A stretch of DNA of 64,000 bases from DATARH01 sp035550515 (GTDB lineage Bacteria > Pseudomonadota > Alphaproteobacteria > ATCC43930 > CGMCC-115725), in the NCBI GenBank assembly GCA_035550515.1, contig DASZOZ010000027.1, positions 30,934 to 94,933 on the forward strand. The letters are read 5' to 3'. Position numbers and translations under genes: made by a program. Every line of letters begins with the position of its first letter. Positions within the stretch are counted from its first letter, which is position 1. This document shows positions 45,940-54,298 of the stretch, in pieces. The notes under the pieces are model-generated. The model searched no databases, was not told the DNA's origin, and saw only the letters and a list, made by a program, of their open reading frames with translations.

Positions 45940-48264
45940 ATGGGCGAATTCGGCATCGGCCAGCCGGTAAAGCGCTTCGAGGACCGCCGCCTGCTGAGTG
46001 GGCTCGGCCACTTCCAGAACGACAACAACCTGCCGGGCCAGCTCCACGCCTTTGTGCTGCGCTCGCCGCACGCCCATGCCCGCATCCGGTCGATGGATTT
46101 GTCGGCCGCCCGGGCCGCGCCGGGCATGCAGCTCATCCTGACCGCCGACGATCTGGTCGAGGCGAAGCTCGGCGCCATGGGTGTGCCGTTTCAGCGCAAG
46201 CGCCCGGACGGTTCGCCGATGTTCGCGCGCGCCCATCTCGGCCTGGCACAGGGCACGGTGCGCTATGTCGGCGAGCCCATCGCGCTCGTCGTCGCCGATA
46301 CGCTGGCGCAGGCGAAAGACGCCGCCGAGCTGATCGCGATCGATTTCGCGCCGCTGCCCTCGGTCACCGACACCGCCGCGGCGGCGGAAGGCAAGATCGC
46401 GGTGTGGCCGGACTGCCCGGACAACATCTCCAACCTGTTCGAAGCCGGCAACAAGGCGGCGGCCGATGCCGCCTTCGCCGGCGCCGCGCATATCGTCAAG
46501 CGGCGCTATGTGATCAGCCGGGTCTATGCCCATTTCATGGAGCCGCGCGGTGCGATCGGCACCTGGGACCCCGGCGAGGACCGCTTCACGCTCTATGCCG
46601 ATGTGCAGTACCCGCACCGCGTCCGGCAGGCGCTGGCGACGCGCATCTTCAACATCCCGGAGAGCCGCATCCGCGTTATCGCCGGCGATGTCGGCGGCGG
46701 GTTCGGCACCAAGGGCTGGCAGTACCCCGAGCACCGTCTGGTGCTGCTCGCGGCGAAGAAGCTGCGGCGGCCGGTCAAATGGACCTGCGAGCGCAGCGAG
46801 TGCATCCAGGCCGACGAGCACGCGCGCGACAATGTCAGCGACGCCGAGCTGGCGCTCGACAAGGACGGCAGGTTCCTCGCGCTGCGGGTCAAGACGCTGG
46901 CCAATGTCGGCGCCTATATCTCCTCGGAGCGCAACCTGCTCGCAACGTTCGGCAATGTCGGGACGCTGGTCGGCACTTACGACATCCCCGCCGCCCATGT
47001 CGCGGTCTACGCGGTGATGGCCAACACCAACGGCACCGCGCCCTATCGCGGCGCCGGGCGGCCCGAGGCGACCTACGTCATCGAGCGGCTGATCGACGAT
47101 GCGGCGCGCGAACTCGGCTTCGACCGCGCCGAGCTGCGCGCCAGGAACCTGATCCCGCCCGAGAAGCTGCCGATCAAGACCAGCCTCGGCCTCAATTACG
47201 ATTGCGGCGACTTCCCCGCCAACCAGAGACGGGCGCTGGCGGAGGCCGACTGGACCGGGTTCGCCAAGCGCCGCGAGGCGGCGAAAGCGCGCGGCAAGCT
47301 GCGCGGCATCGGCATCGCCAACCCGATCGAAAAAGCCGCCGGGCCGGGGCAGGAATTCGCCGAAATCCGCTTTCATCCGAGCGGCGGCGCGACGCTGCTG
47401 ATGGGCAGCAAGAACCAGGGCCAGGGCCACGAAACCACCTTCAAGCAGGTGCTCAACGAACGGCTCGGGCTCGATCCCTCCCTCGTCCAGTACATCGATG
47501 GGGACACCGACCGCGTCGCGTTCGGCATCGGCACCAACGGCTCACGCTCGACGGTGATCGGCGGCTCCGCGCTGTGGCTGGCGGCCGACAAGATCATCGC
47601 CAAGGGCAAGCGCATCGCCGCGCACCTGCTGGAGGCGGCAGAGGCGGACATCGAATTCAGCGACGGCAGTTTCGCCGTCGCCGGCACCGACCGGCGGATT
47701 TCGCTTACCGATGTGGCGAAGGCGTCGTTCCAGGCGGCGCGCCTGCCGAGGGAGCTCGAAGGCGGGCTTTACGAGACCGGAACCTTTGCGCCGGACGACA
47801 ACACCTACCCCAACGGCTGCCACATTTGCGAGGTCGAGGTCGACCCCGACACCGGCGCGCTGGAGATCGTGCGCTACGTGGTGATCGACGATGTCGGCAC
47901 CGTGGTGAACCCGGTCGGGCTCAAGGGCCAGATCCATGGCGGCGTCGCGCAGGGCCTGGGCCAGGCGCTGATGGAGCAGGTCGTCTACGACCGCGACTCG
48001 GGTCAGAACCTGACCGGCAGCTTTATGGACTACGCGATGCCGCGGGCCGATTCGATGCCGTACATGGAAATCCACTCGAACCCGGTGCCGACTAAGCGCA
48101 ATCCGCTCGGCGCCAAGGGCGCGGGCGAGGCGGGCACCGTCGGCGCCCTGCCGGCGATCGTCAACGCGGTCATCGACGCGCTGGCGCCGCTCGGCGTCAA
48201 AACCCTGGAGATGCCGGCGACGCCGGCGCGGATCTGGCAAGCGATCCGCGCCGCGCAGCCTTAA
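45940..48264 (+). CDS. molybdopterin-binding large subunit, xanthine dehydrogenase/CoxL family
   Basis: 774 residues. RRLLSGLGHFQNDNNLPGQLHAFVLRSPHAHA at the N-terminus, GGGFGTKGWQYPEHR near 250, PYRGAGRPEATYVIERLID near 370, and the cofactor/active-site LGAKGAGEAGTVGALPAIVNAVIDAL with the catalytic Glu near 730. Molybdenum hydroxylase subunit acting on aldehydes, purines, CO or aromatic acids; the CoxL active-site AYxCSFR loop is absent, so it is not a form I CO dehydrogenase. The FAD (CoxM) and 2Fe-2S (CoxS) subunits are not adjacent. GCGAAGGGACG precedes the ATG. Confidence 0.93.
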   Translation: MGEFGIGQPVKRFEDRRLLSGLGHFQNDNNLPGQLHAFVLRSPHAHARIRSMDLSAARAAPGMQLILTADDLVEAKLGAMGVPFQRKRPDGSPMFARAHLGLAQGTVRYVGEPIALVVADTLAQAKDAAELIAIDFAPLPSVTDTAAAAEGKIAVWPDCPDNISNLFEAGNKAAADAAFAGAAHIVKRRYVISRVYAHFMEPRGAIGTWDPGEDRFTLYADVQYPHRVRQALATRIFNIPESRIRVIAGDVGGGFGTKGWQYPEHRLVLLAAKKLRRPVKWTCERSECIQADEHARDNVSDAELALDKDGRFLALRVKTLANVGAYISSERNLLATFGNVGTLVGTYDIPAAHVAVYAVMANTNGTAPYRGAGRPEATYVIERLIDDAARELGFDRAELRARNLIPPEKLPIKTSLGLNYDCGDFPANQRRALAEADWTGFAKRREAAKARGKLRGIGIANPIEKAAGPGQEFAEIRFHPSGGATLLMGSKNQGQGHETTFKQVLNERLGLDPSLVQYIDGDTDRVAFGIGTNGSRSTVIGGSALWLAADKIIAKGKRIAAHLLEAAEADIEFSDGSFAVAGTDRRISLTDVAKASFQAARLPRELEGGLYETGTFAPDDNTYPNGCHICEVEVDPDTGALEIVRYVVIDDVGTVVNPVGLKGQIHGGVAQGLGQALMEQVVYDRDSGQNLTGSFMDYAMPRADSMPYMEIHSNPVPTKRNPLGAKGAGEAGTVGALPAIVNAVIDALAPLGVKTLEMPATPARIWQAIRAAQP

Positions 48265-48288
48265 GTTATTATTGCGTGACGGCTGGAC

Positions 48289-48579
48289 CTATTTGGTGGC
48301 CTTGACCAGGCAGGCGAGGCCGTAGCCGATCGCGCCGGCGATCAACAGCGCCGGCCAGACATTCTCGCGGGTCAGGCTTTCCACCTGGCCGAGCATGTCG
48401 TTACCGGTGCTGTAAGCGGTTTGCGCCGCGGCGGTCGCCTGGCGGCCCGCCTCCGACGCATATTGCTGAGCTTTGCCGCCGATATTCGTGGCGGTGTCGC
48501 GTACGGTCCGGGCGGTTTCGGCCATCGCGTCCTGGGCTTGCTCCGCCGCCTCGATCATGCCGTTACGCTGGGTCTGCAT
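48289..48579 (-). CDS. small C-terminally anchored membrane protein (ElaB/DUF883-like)
   Basis: 96 residues. Helical, Ala/Gln/Glu-rich body (MIEAAEQAQDAMAETARTVRDTATNIGGKAQQYASEAGRQATAAAQTAY) followed by one transmembrane helix near the C-terminus (WPALLIAGAIGYGLACLV) ending with Lys residues. The pattern resembles the ElaB/YqjD/DUF883 inner-membrane ribosome-associated proteins of stationary phase. GGAGA precedes the ATG at 48579. Upstream on the same strand is the FkbM gene, 80 bp away. Confidence 0.7.
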   Translation of the reverse strand: MQTQRNGMIEAAEQAQDAMAETARTVRDTATNIGGKAQQYASEAGRQATAAAQTAYSTGNDMLGQVESLTRENVWPALLIAGAIGYGLACLVKATK

Positions 48580-48659
48580 TTTTGTCTCCGCACCCCGGGG
48601 TTCATTCTCGTCCCGGCAAACACGGCGGTTTCGTGCATCGTTCCAGCCGGTTCGGGGGT

Positions 48660-49493
48660 TTATCCCGATGCCGGCGCCCGCCACGAATCGCCGGGATCGC
48701 TGATCGGCCGCAGGCCGATGACCGACGCCGGCATCTCCGCCGGCACGCAGAGCATGTTGATCGACACCACCCCGCCGAAGATGTTCTCGGCGACACCGTT
48801 GAAGTTCCTGGCGTCGAAGATGTACGGCAGGTGCCAATAGAGCCGGTAGCGCAGCTCCGTGATCATCCGGATCAGCCGCGCGGAGTTCGCGTCGCGGTCG
48901 TTCTCCACATAGAGGATGGGCCGGTGCTGCTCGATCGTCCGCACCGCGCCGCCGAGGACCTCGGGCTCCATCCCCTCGACATCGATCTTGAGCAGACGCA
49001 GCGACGGGAGTTGGTAATCGTCGAGCCTGACGACGGGCACCGAATCGCCCCGGGCGCCGGGGCTCAGCCCGAGCCCGCCGAAATTCTGGCGGACCCGCGG
49101 ATCGAGCACCGGCACCTGGATCGTCCCCTGCGTGGTCCCCACCGCCGCCCGGATCGGCTGGACGTGGAACTGCTCGTTGAGCGCGATATTGGCGCATAGC
49201 AGGCTGAAGATGATCCGCTGCGGCTCGAAGGCGAGCACCATGCCGGCCGGCCCGACCAGCTTCGCCAGATGCAGCGTATGTGCGCCGATATTGGCGCCGA
49301 CCTCGACGACGGTATGGCCCGCCCCGACGAATTGCCGGAAAAGCTCGCCTTCCTGCTCGGAAAACTCGCCGTAAAGCTCCAGCGAGCGGCCGATATACTG
49401 GTCTTCCCGCAAGAACAGCATCCGCCCGTGCCGACACTGCTTAAGCATCGTCGCGGCAGCGGTTTCCGGGGCGGATGGAGGATCGGTTGCCAT
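48660..49493 (-). CDS. FkbM-family SAM-dependent methyltransferase
   Basis: 277 residues. SAM-binding motif VVEVGANIGAHTLHLAKLVGPAGMVLAFEPQRI (about residues 60-95), later VPVVRLDDYQLPSLRLLKIDVEGMEPEVLGGAVRTIEQHRPILYVEND. These are the FkbM hallmarks. FkbM proteins O-methylate sugars, lipids or polyketides. No glycan gene cluster nearby, so the target is unknown. Start at 49493 is the best available, with a weak ribosome site; an internal ATG at 49448 is an alternative. Confidence 0.9.
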   Translation of the reverse strand: MATDPPSAPETAAATMLKQCRHGRMLFLREDQYIGRSLELYGEFSEQEGELFRQFVGAGHTVVEVGANIGAHTLHLAKLVGPAGMVLAFEPQRIIFSLLCANIALNEQFHVQPIRAAVGTTQGTIQVPVLDPRVRQNFGGLGLSPGARGDSVPVVRLDDYQLPSLRLLKIDVEGMEPEVLGGAVRTIEQHRPILYVENDRDANSARLIRMITELRYRLYWHLPYIFDARNFNGVAENIFGGVVSINMLCVPAEMPASVIGLRPISDPGDSWRAPASG

Positions 49494-49649
49494 GGGCCAG
49501 CGTAACGCGCGCGTTACGCGCATGTCACCCGTCGTCGGCCAGACGTGCGATTCCGCATAGCGCCTGCCGCAAAGCGGGCATTGGCAAGACCCGGGCCAAT
49601 CGCGCTACAGTAGCCGCCACGAACCGCAGCTGCCCGGAGGGAATCCACC

Positions 49650-50789
49650 ATGCAATACAAGCGCATCTCCGCCGATTGCCATCTCGACATGCCGTGCATG
49701 CCGCCTGAGCTGTTCGTCGAGAACGCCCGGCGCGACCTCAAGGAGAGGATGCCGCATGTCGTCGACGGCCCGGACGGTCCGCATTGGGTCTCCTCCAACG
49801 GCGCCGATTACGGCCTGGTCAACGGCGTCGGCCCGGGCGGCCAGAAATATGTCCCCGGCCAGAACTACCGCGTCGACAAGATGAACGAGGCCGGCCTCTA
49901 CGACGACGCCAAGAAGGGCAAGTACCGCGCCCGCGACCCGGACCTGCGGCTCAAGGACATGATGGATGACGGCGTCGACGCCGAAATCATCTACGGCATC
50001 CTCGGCTCGGCCTCCCGGCTCGACGACAAGGAAGCCTCGAACGAGCTGCTGCGCATCTACAACGACTGGCTGAAGGCGGTGTGGACCAAGTATCCCGAGC
50101 GCCAGCTGCCGCTCGCCTGCCTGCCCTACGGCGATATCGACGAGGCGGTGAAGGAAATCCATCGCGTCGCCAAGCTGGGCCTGCGCGGCCTCGAACTGTC
50201 GTGCTCGTGGGACATGGTGCCGATGTGGCACCCGGACTGGGAAAAGCTGTGGAAGGCGGTCGCCGATGTCGACCTGCCGCTGCATTTCCACACCTTCCCG
50301 ACCACCAACCCGAAAGCGCGCCAGGAAGCCAGCCCGCTGGTCCGCCGCGCGGCGATGTTCACCGGCGTCTCGGCCTTCCAGATGGGCCTCATCAACATCA
50401 TCGCGGCGATGATCGGCGCCGGCGTGTTCGACCGCTACCCGACCTTGCGCGTCTCGTTCGGCGAAAGCGGCGCCGGCTGGCTCGCCTATGCGCTCGACCG
50501 GATGGATTTCGAGTTCGAGGACCGGTTCCGCGACCTGATGAAGCTGAAGCCGTCGGAGTACTGGAAGCGCTCGTGCAAATGCACGTTCCAGTACGACCGC
50601 ATCGGCGCCAAGCTGCTCGACGACATCGGTGTCGAGACGATGATGTGGGGCTCCGACTATCCGCACACCGACGGCGTGTGGCCGGAATCCGACCGCTTCA
50701 TCCAGGAGCAGTTCGCCGAGCTGACGCCCGACCAGGTGCACAAGATCACCTGCGAGAACGCGGCGAAGTTCTACCGCTTCACCAACTGA
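49650..50789 (+). CDS. amidohydrolase-2 family protein
   Basis: 379 residues. ISADCHLDMPCMPP (metal-binding D.H) at the N-terminus, LHFHTFPTT (His ligands), FGESGAGWLAYALDRMDFEFEDRFR, and the distal MMWGSDYPHTDGVWPESD (Asp). ACMSD-like decarboxylases and hydrolases, often for aromatic or dihydroxy acids. Much longer than the other amidohydrolase in the window, with an insert (YVPGQNYRVDKMNEAGLYDDAKKGKYRARDP). Ends with a strong terminator. Ribosome site GGAGG, 9 nt upstream. Confidence 0.9.
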   Translation: MQYKRISADCHLDMPCMPPELFVENARRDLKERMPHVVDGPDGPHWVSSNGADYGLVNGVGPGGQKYVPGQNYRVDKMNEAGLYDDAKKGKYRARDPDLRLKDMMDDGVDAEIIYGILGSASRLDDKEASNELLRIYNDWLKAVWTKYPERQLPLACLPYGDIDEAVKEIHRVAKLGLRGLELSCSWDMVPMWHPDWEKLWKAVADVDLPLHFHTFPTTNPKARQEASPLVRRAAMFTGVSAFQMGLINIIAAMIGAGVFDRYPTLRVSFGESGAGWLAYALDRMDFEFEDRFRDLMKLKPSEYWKRSCKCTFQYDRIGAKLLDDIGVETMMWGSDYPHTDGVWPESDRFIQEQFAELTPDQVHKITCENAAKFYRFTN

Positions 50790-50821
50790 GGACTTCCGGC
50801 GAAAGCCGGCAGCGCCTTACG

Positions 50822-50856
50822 AAAATCCCCTCCCGGCTTCCGGGAGGGGATTTTTA
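50822..50856 (+). terminator. intrinsic terminator after the amidohydrolase
   Basis: 15-bp stem (AAAATCCCCTCCCGG paired with CCGGGAGGGGATTTT), 3-base loop and a T-run, 32 bp after the stop codon. Near-perfect rho-independent signal on the plus strand, and A-rich on the left so it could also work in reverse. Confidence 0.92.
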
Positions 50857-50959
50857 TATGCCCGGTCCGCCGCGGCGCGGTGTTCATGGCTCGCGAAGAC
50901 GTGATTCCAGCGTGCGCCCGACAGCCCGATATCGTACCGTTCTGACGATCGGAGGCGTC

Positions 50960-52024
50960 ATGCGCCCCCTGCCGCGCATCCTCTCGCTCGCGACCGCTGT
51001 TCCGCCGCATGTGCTCGACCAGAAAGCGGTCATCGCCCGTGTCGAGCGCATGTTTGCCGGCGCACCGGATATCAACCGGCTGATTTGGGTCTATGCCAAT
51101 AGCGGCATCGAACGGCGTTACTCGGTGGTGCCGCTCGACTGGTTCGACGCGCCGCACGGTTGGCCCGACCGCAACCGCGCCTATCTTACCGGCGCGCTCG
51201 CTCTGGCCGAGGCCGCCGCCCGGCGGGCGCTCGACCAGGCCGGGATCGGGCTCGACGAGGTCGGCGCGGTCGTCACCGTCTCGACCACCGGCATCGCCAC
51301 CCCGGCCCTCGATGCGCTGCTGATGGAGCGGATGCCGTTGCCGCGTCACCTCGAGCGGCTGCCGATCTTCGGCCTTGGCTGCGCCGGCGGCGCGCTGGGC
51401 CTGGGCAAGGCGGCGGCGCTGGCCGCGACGATGCCCGACAAAGCGGTCCTGTTCCTGGTCGTCGAGCTGTGCACGCTGCAATTCCGGCGCGACGACTGGG
51501 AACGCAGCAATATTGTCGCCACCGCCCTGTTCGGCGACGGCGCCGCCGCGGCCGTGCTGCGCTGCGATCACCGGGGCAGCGGACCGGTCATCGCGGGCCG
51601 CGGCGAACACACCTGGCCGGAAAGCCTCGACGTCATGGGGTGGGACGTCGCCGCAGACGGGCTGCGGGCGATCTTCTCGCGCGATATCCCCCGCCTGGTA
51701 GCGACCGAGCTGGCGCCGGTCGCGGACCAGTTTCTCGCCCGGCGCAAGCTGACCCGGAGCGATATGGCGCGCTTCATCTGTCATCCGGGCGGACCGAAGA
51801 TCATCGACGCCTATGAGACGGTGTTCGGCGCAAGCTTCCCCGGCGCCGCCGAGGCCCGGCGTTCGCTGCGCGACTGCGGCAACATGTCGGCGGCCTCGGT
51901 GATATTCGTGCTCGAAGCGATGCTGGCGGCATGCCGGGAGCGCGGCGAGACCTTGGGCCGCGCCTTGATGACCGCGTTAGGGCCCGGCTTCAGCGCCGGG
52001 TTCGTCCTGCTCGAGGATGGGTGA
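50960..52024 (+). CDS. type III polyketide synthase (alkylpyrone/resorcinol synthase-like)
   Basis: 354 residues, chalcone/stilbene-synthase fold. Catalytic Cys141 (GLGCAGGA), His275 (CHPGG) and Asn308 (CGNMSAAS) are in place. LSLATAVPPHVLDQ at the N-terminus and FGDGAAAAVLR and GPGFSAGFVLLE downstream are typical. Condenses acyl-CoA starters with malonyl-CoA to alkylpyrones or alkylresorcinols, which may enter the membrane. GGAGG precedes the ATG. Overlaps the methyltransferase gene by four bases (GTGA), as in other type III PKS-methyltransferase operons. Confidence 0.95.
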   Translation: MRPLPRILSLATAVPPHVLDQKAVIARVERMFAGAPDINRLIWVYANSGIERRYSVVPLDWFDAPHGWPDRNRAYLTGALALAEAAARRALDQAGIGLDEVGAVVTVSTTGIATPALDALLMERMPLPRHLERLPIFGLGCAGGALGLGKAAALAATMPDKAVLFLVVELCTLQFRRDDWERSNIVATALFGDGAAAAVLRCDHRGSGPVIAGRGEHTWPESLDVMGWDVAADGLRAIFSRDIPRLVATELAPVADQFLARRKLTRSDMARFICHPGGPKIIDAYETVFGASFPGAAEARRSLRDCGNMSAASVIFVLEAMLAACRERGETLGRALMTALGPGFSAGFVLLEDG

Positions 52025-52548
52025 CGGATTTGCACCTGGTACTGGCGCTCGTCGCGTTGCAGCGCGGCGGCGAACTGCTGCTGGCGCGGGCGAATACGGC
52101 GCGGCTGCGGCGGCGCGGCGGCATCGAGATCGACCGCGCGGGCTATCCGTACATTGTCGTGTTGCATGTCGGTTGGCTCGCGGCGTTGCTGCTCACGGTG
52201 CCCGCGGCCACGCCGCCGAGCTGGCCCCTGCTGGCATTGTTCGGCCTGTTGCAGGCGGCGCGTATCTGGGTCATCGCCAGCCTCGGCCGGCGCTGGACGA
52301 CGCGGCTGATCGCGCTGCCCGGAGCGCTCCCGGTCGCGCGCGGCCCCTATCGGTGGATACGGCATCCGAATTACCTGATCGTCGCCGCGGAGCTGGCGAT
52401 TTTGCCGCTGGCCTTTGCAGCCGTAACGATTGCGATCGTCTTTTCCGCGTGCAATGGTTGGCTGCTGGTGCGTCGCATCCGCCTCGAAAATGCCGCGCTC
52501 GACCGCCCTAGCTATCACATTCGCGAAACCCTGCCCCGCCGCAACTAG
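52021..52548 (+). CDS. isoprenylcysteine carboxyl methyltransferase-like membrane methyltransferase
   Basis: 175 residues. GTG start at 52021 overlaps the PKS stop, giving MTDLHLVLALVALQRGGELLLAR. Several membrane helices, and the family signature ARGPYRWIRHPNYLIVAAELAIL near 110-132, then LLVRRIRLENAAL. In PKS operons such proteins O-methylate the alkylpyrone product; translational coupling supports the same role here. Predicted inner-membrane enzyme using SAM. Confidence 0.9.
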   Translation: MTDLHLVLALVALQRGGELLLARANTARLRRRGGIEIDRAGYPYIVVLHVGWLAALLLTVPAATPPSWPLLALFGLLQAARIWVIASLGRRWTTRLIALPGALPVARGPYRWIRHPNYLIVAAELAILPLAFAAVTIAIVFSACNGWLLVRRIRLENAALDRPSYHIRETLPRRN

Positions 52549-52619
52549 CTCTAGGCGCTGGAGAAAATTCGTTCTATTCCCTTATTATCACCTAGCGAAG
52601 GTATTTTTGAGGCAGTCTG

Positions 52620-53135
52620 GTGGATCCGAACAGAAGCTTTGGGTTTCTCGTGCATGACGTGGCGCGGCTGTACGGCCGGCGCTTCGACCGCAACGGCCGG
52701 CGGCTGGGGTTGACCCGGGCGCAATGCCGGACGCTCGGCTATCTCGCCCGTAACGAGGGCATCAACCAGGCCGGGCTGGCCGACCTGCTGGAGATTCGGC
52801 CGATGACCCTGGTCCGGCAGATCGACCGGATGCAGGAGGCGGGCTGGATCGAGCGCCGCCCCGACCCGACCGACCGCCGCGCCCGCCGGCTGTTTCTGAC
52901 CGACAAGGCGCGGCCGGTGCTCGGGCGGATCTGGGATGTCTCGAGCGAGACCCAGGACCAGGTGCTCGCCGCCCTATCGCCCGACGAAGCCGAGCAGCTG
53001 ATCGATCTGCTGCGCCGCGTCCATGGCGCGCTCGCCGACCGCACGCCCTCGCGTCCGCTGGCCGCGACGCTGCGCCCGCTCATGGGCAAGTCCCCGGCGG
53101 GTAAGTCTCCAGCCGTGGTCGAGGGCTCACGATGA
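52620..53135 (+). CDS. MarR-family transcriptional regulator
   Basis: 171 residues with GTG start. Winged helix: GLTRAQCRTLGYLARNEGINQAGLADLLEIRPMTLVRQIDRMQEAGWIERRPDPTDRRARRLFLTDKARPVL (about 30-100). Likely represses the efflux genes that follow; its stop overlaps the hlyD start by four bases (ATGA). MarR regulators respond to phenolic or other hydrophobic compounds. A Lys/Ser/Pro-rich repeat (GKSPAGKSPA) ends the protein. Confidence 0.93.
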   Translation: MDPNRSFGFLVHDVARLYGRRFDRNGRRLGLTRAQCRTLGYLARNEGINQAGLADLLEIRPMTLVRQIDRMQEAGWIERRPDPTDRRARRLFLTDKARPVLGRIWDVSSETQDQVLAALSPDEAEQLIDLLRRVHGALADRTPSRPLAATLRPLMGKSPAGKSPAVVEGSR

Positions 53136-54298
53136 CGAGCTCGACCGAGGGTCAAGCGCCGGCGCCGTTGGCGCGCCGGATTCTCGGCGACCGGCGCGAC
53201 AGGATCAGCACCCCGACGCGTTCGCTGCGCCAGCGGCTGCGCATGCCGTTGATGCTGGCCGGGCCGCTGGTCGTCGCGCTCGGCGCGTCGTACTGGTATC
53301 TGACGAGCGGCCGCTACGTGGAAACCGACGACGCCTATATCCAGGCGGCGCGGACCGTGATCAGCGCCGATGTCGCCGGCCGCATCATGGCCGTCGAGGT
53401 GCACGACAATCAGCGCGTGACCAAAGGCCAGGTGCTGTACCGGATCGACCCCGCCTACCTGACCGCGGCGCTCAACGACGCCAAGGCGCAACTAGGCATG
53501 GCGCGGCTGCAGGTCGAGGCCCTGAAGGCGACCTATCAGCAAAAGATCGCGGACAACAAATCGGCCGAAGAAACACTCGGCTACAGCCAGCGCGAATACG
53601 ATCGGCTGAAAAAGCTGCTGGCCTCGGGCGTCGCGTCGCAATCGCAATTCGACCAGGCCGCCAACGCGCTCGAGGTGGCGCGCCAGCGCGTCGCGTCGAC
53701 CGGGCAGGACATCCGCAACGTTTTGGCGCAGTTGGGCGGCAACCCGGACATGCCGGTCGACCAGCACCCGAACGTGCAGCGCGCCCAGGCGGTGGTCGAC
53801 CAGAAGCAGATCGACGTCAACGACACCGTGGTGCGGGCCCCCGATAACGGGATCGTCACCAAGGTCGAGCAGCTGCAGGTCGGCGATTACATGCAGGCCG
53901 GCACGCCGGTCTTTTCGATGATGTCGGACCGGGTGTGGGTCGAGGCCAACTTCAAGGAGACCGAGCTGACGCACATGCGGGCGGGGCAGGACGCGACGAT
54001 CGTCGTCGACACCTACCCGGACGCGGAGTGTCACGGCAAGGTCGTCAGCCTCAGCCCGGGGACCGGCCTCACCTTCTCGCTGCTGCCGCCGGAAAACGCG
54101 ACCGGCAACTGGGTCAAGGTGGTGCAGCGTCTGCCGGTGCGCCTGTCGGTGGATTGCGGCGGCGACCTCCCGCTCCATGCCGGGCTCAGCGTCACCGCCA
54201 CCGTCGACACGCATCACCAACGCCCCTGGCTGGTATGGCTCCAGAACGGGTATGATCGCCTCTTCGGGACGGCACGAGCGGCTGAGTCGAAGAAGTGA
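53132..54298 (+). CDS. HlyD/EmrA-type membrane fusion protein
   Basis: 388 residues. One N-terminal membrane helix (about 46-66: MPLMLAGPLVVALGASYWYL), then YVETDDAYIQAARTVISADVAGRIMAVEVHDNQRVTKGQVLYRIDP, coiled-coil hairpin (EETLGYSQREYDRLKKLL), barrel (VDQKQIDVNDTVVRAPDNGIVTKVEQLQVGDYMQAG). Periplasmic adaptor linking an inner-membrane pump to an outer-membrane channel. Overlaps marR and nodT genes by four bases on each side. Confidence 0.94.
   Translation: MTSSTEGQAPAPLARRILGDRRDRISTPTRSLRQRLRMPLMLAGPLVVALGASYWYLTSGRYVETDDAYIQAARTVISADVAGRIMAVEVHDNQRVTKGQVLYRIDPAYLTAALNDAKAQLGMARLQVEALKATYQQKIADNKSAEETLGYSQREYDRLKKLLASGVASQSQFDQAANALEVARQRVASTGQDIRNVLAQLGGNPDMPVDQHPNVQRAQAVVDQKQIDVNDTVVRAPDNGIVTKVEQLQVGDYMQAGTPVFSMMSDRVWVEANFKETELTHMRAGQDATIVVDTYPDAECHGKVVSLSPGTGLTFSLLPPENATGNWVKVVQRLPVRLSVDCGGDLPLHAGLSVTATVDTHHQRPWLVWLQNGYDRLFGTARAAESKK

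Noticed and set aside
48289..49437. Single 382-codon minus-strand gene
   Set aside because: Only its last 96 codons look real (own ribosome site at 48579); the remainder is an out-of-frame shadow of the FkbM methyltransferase.
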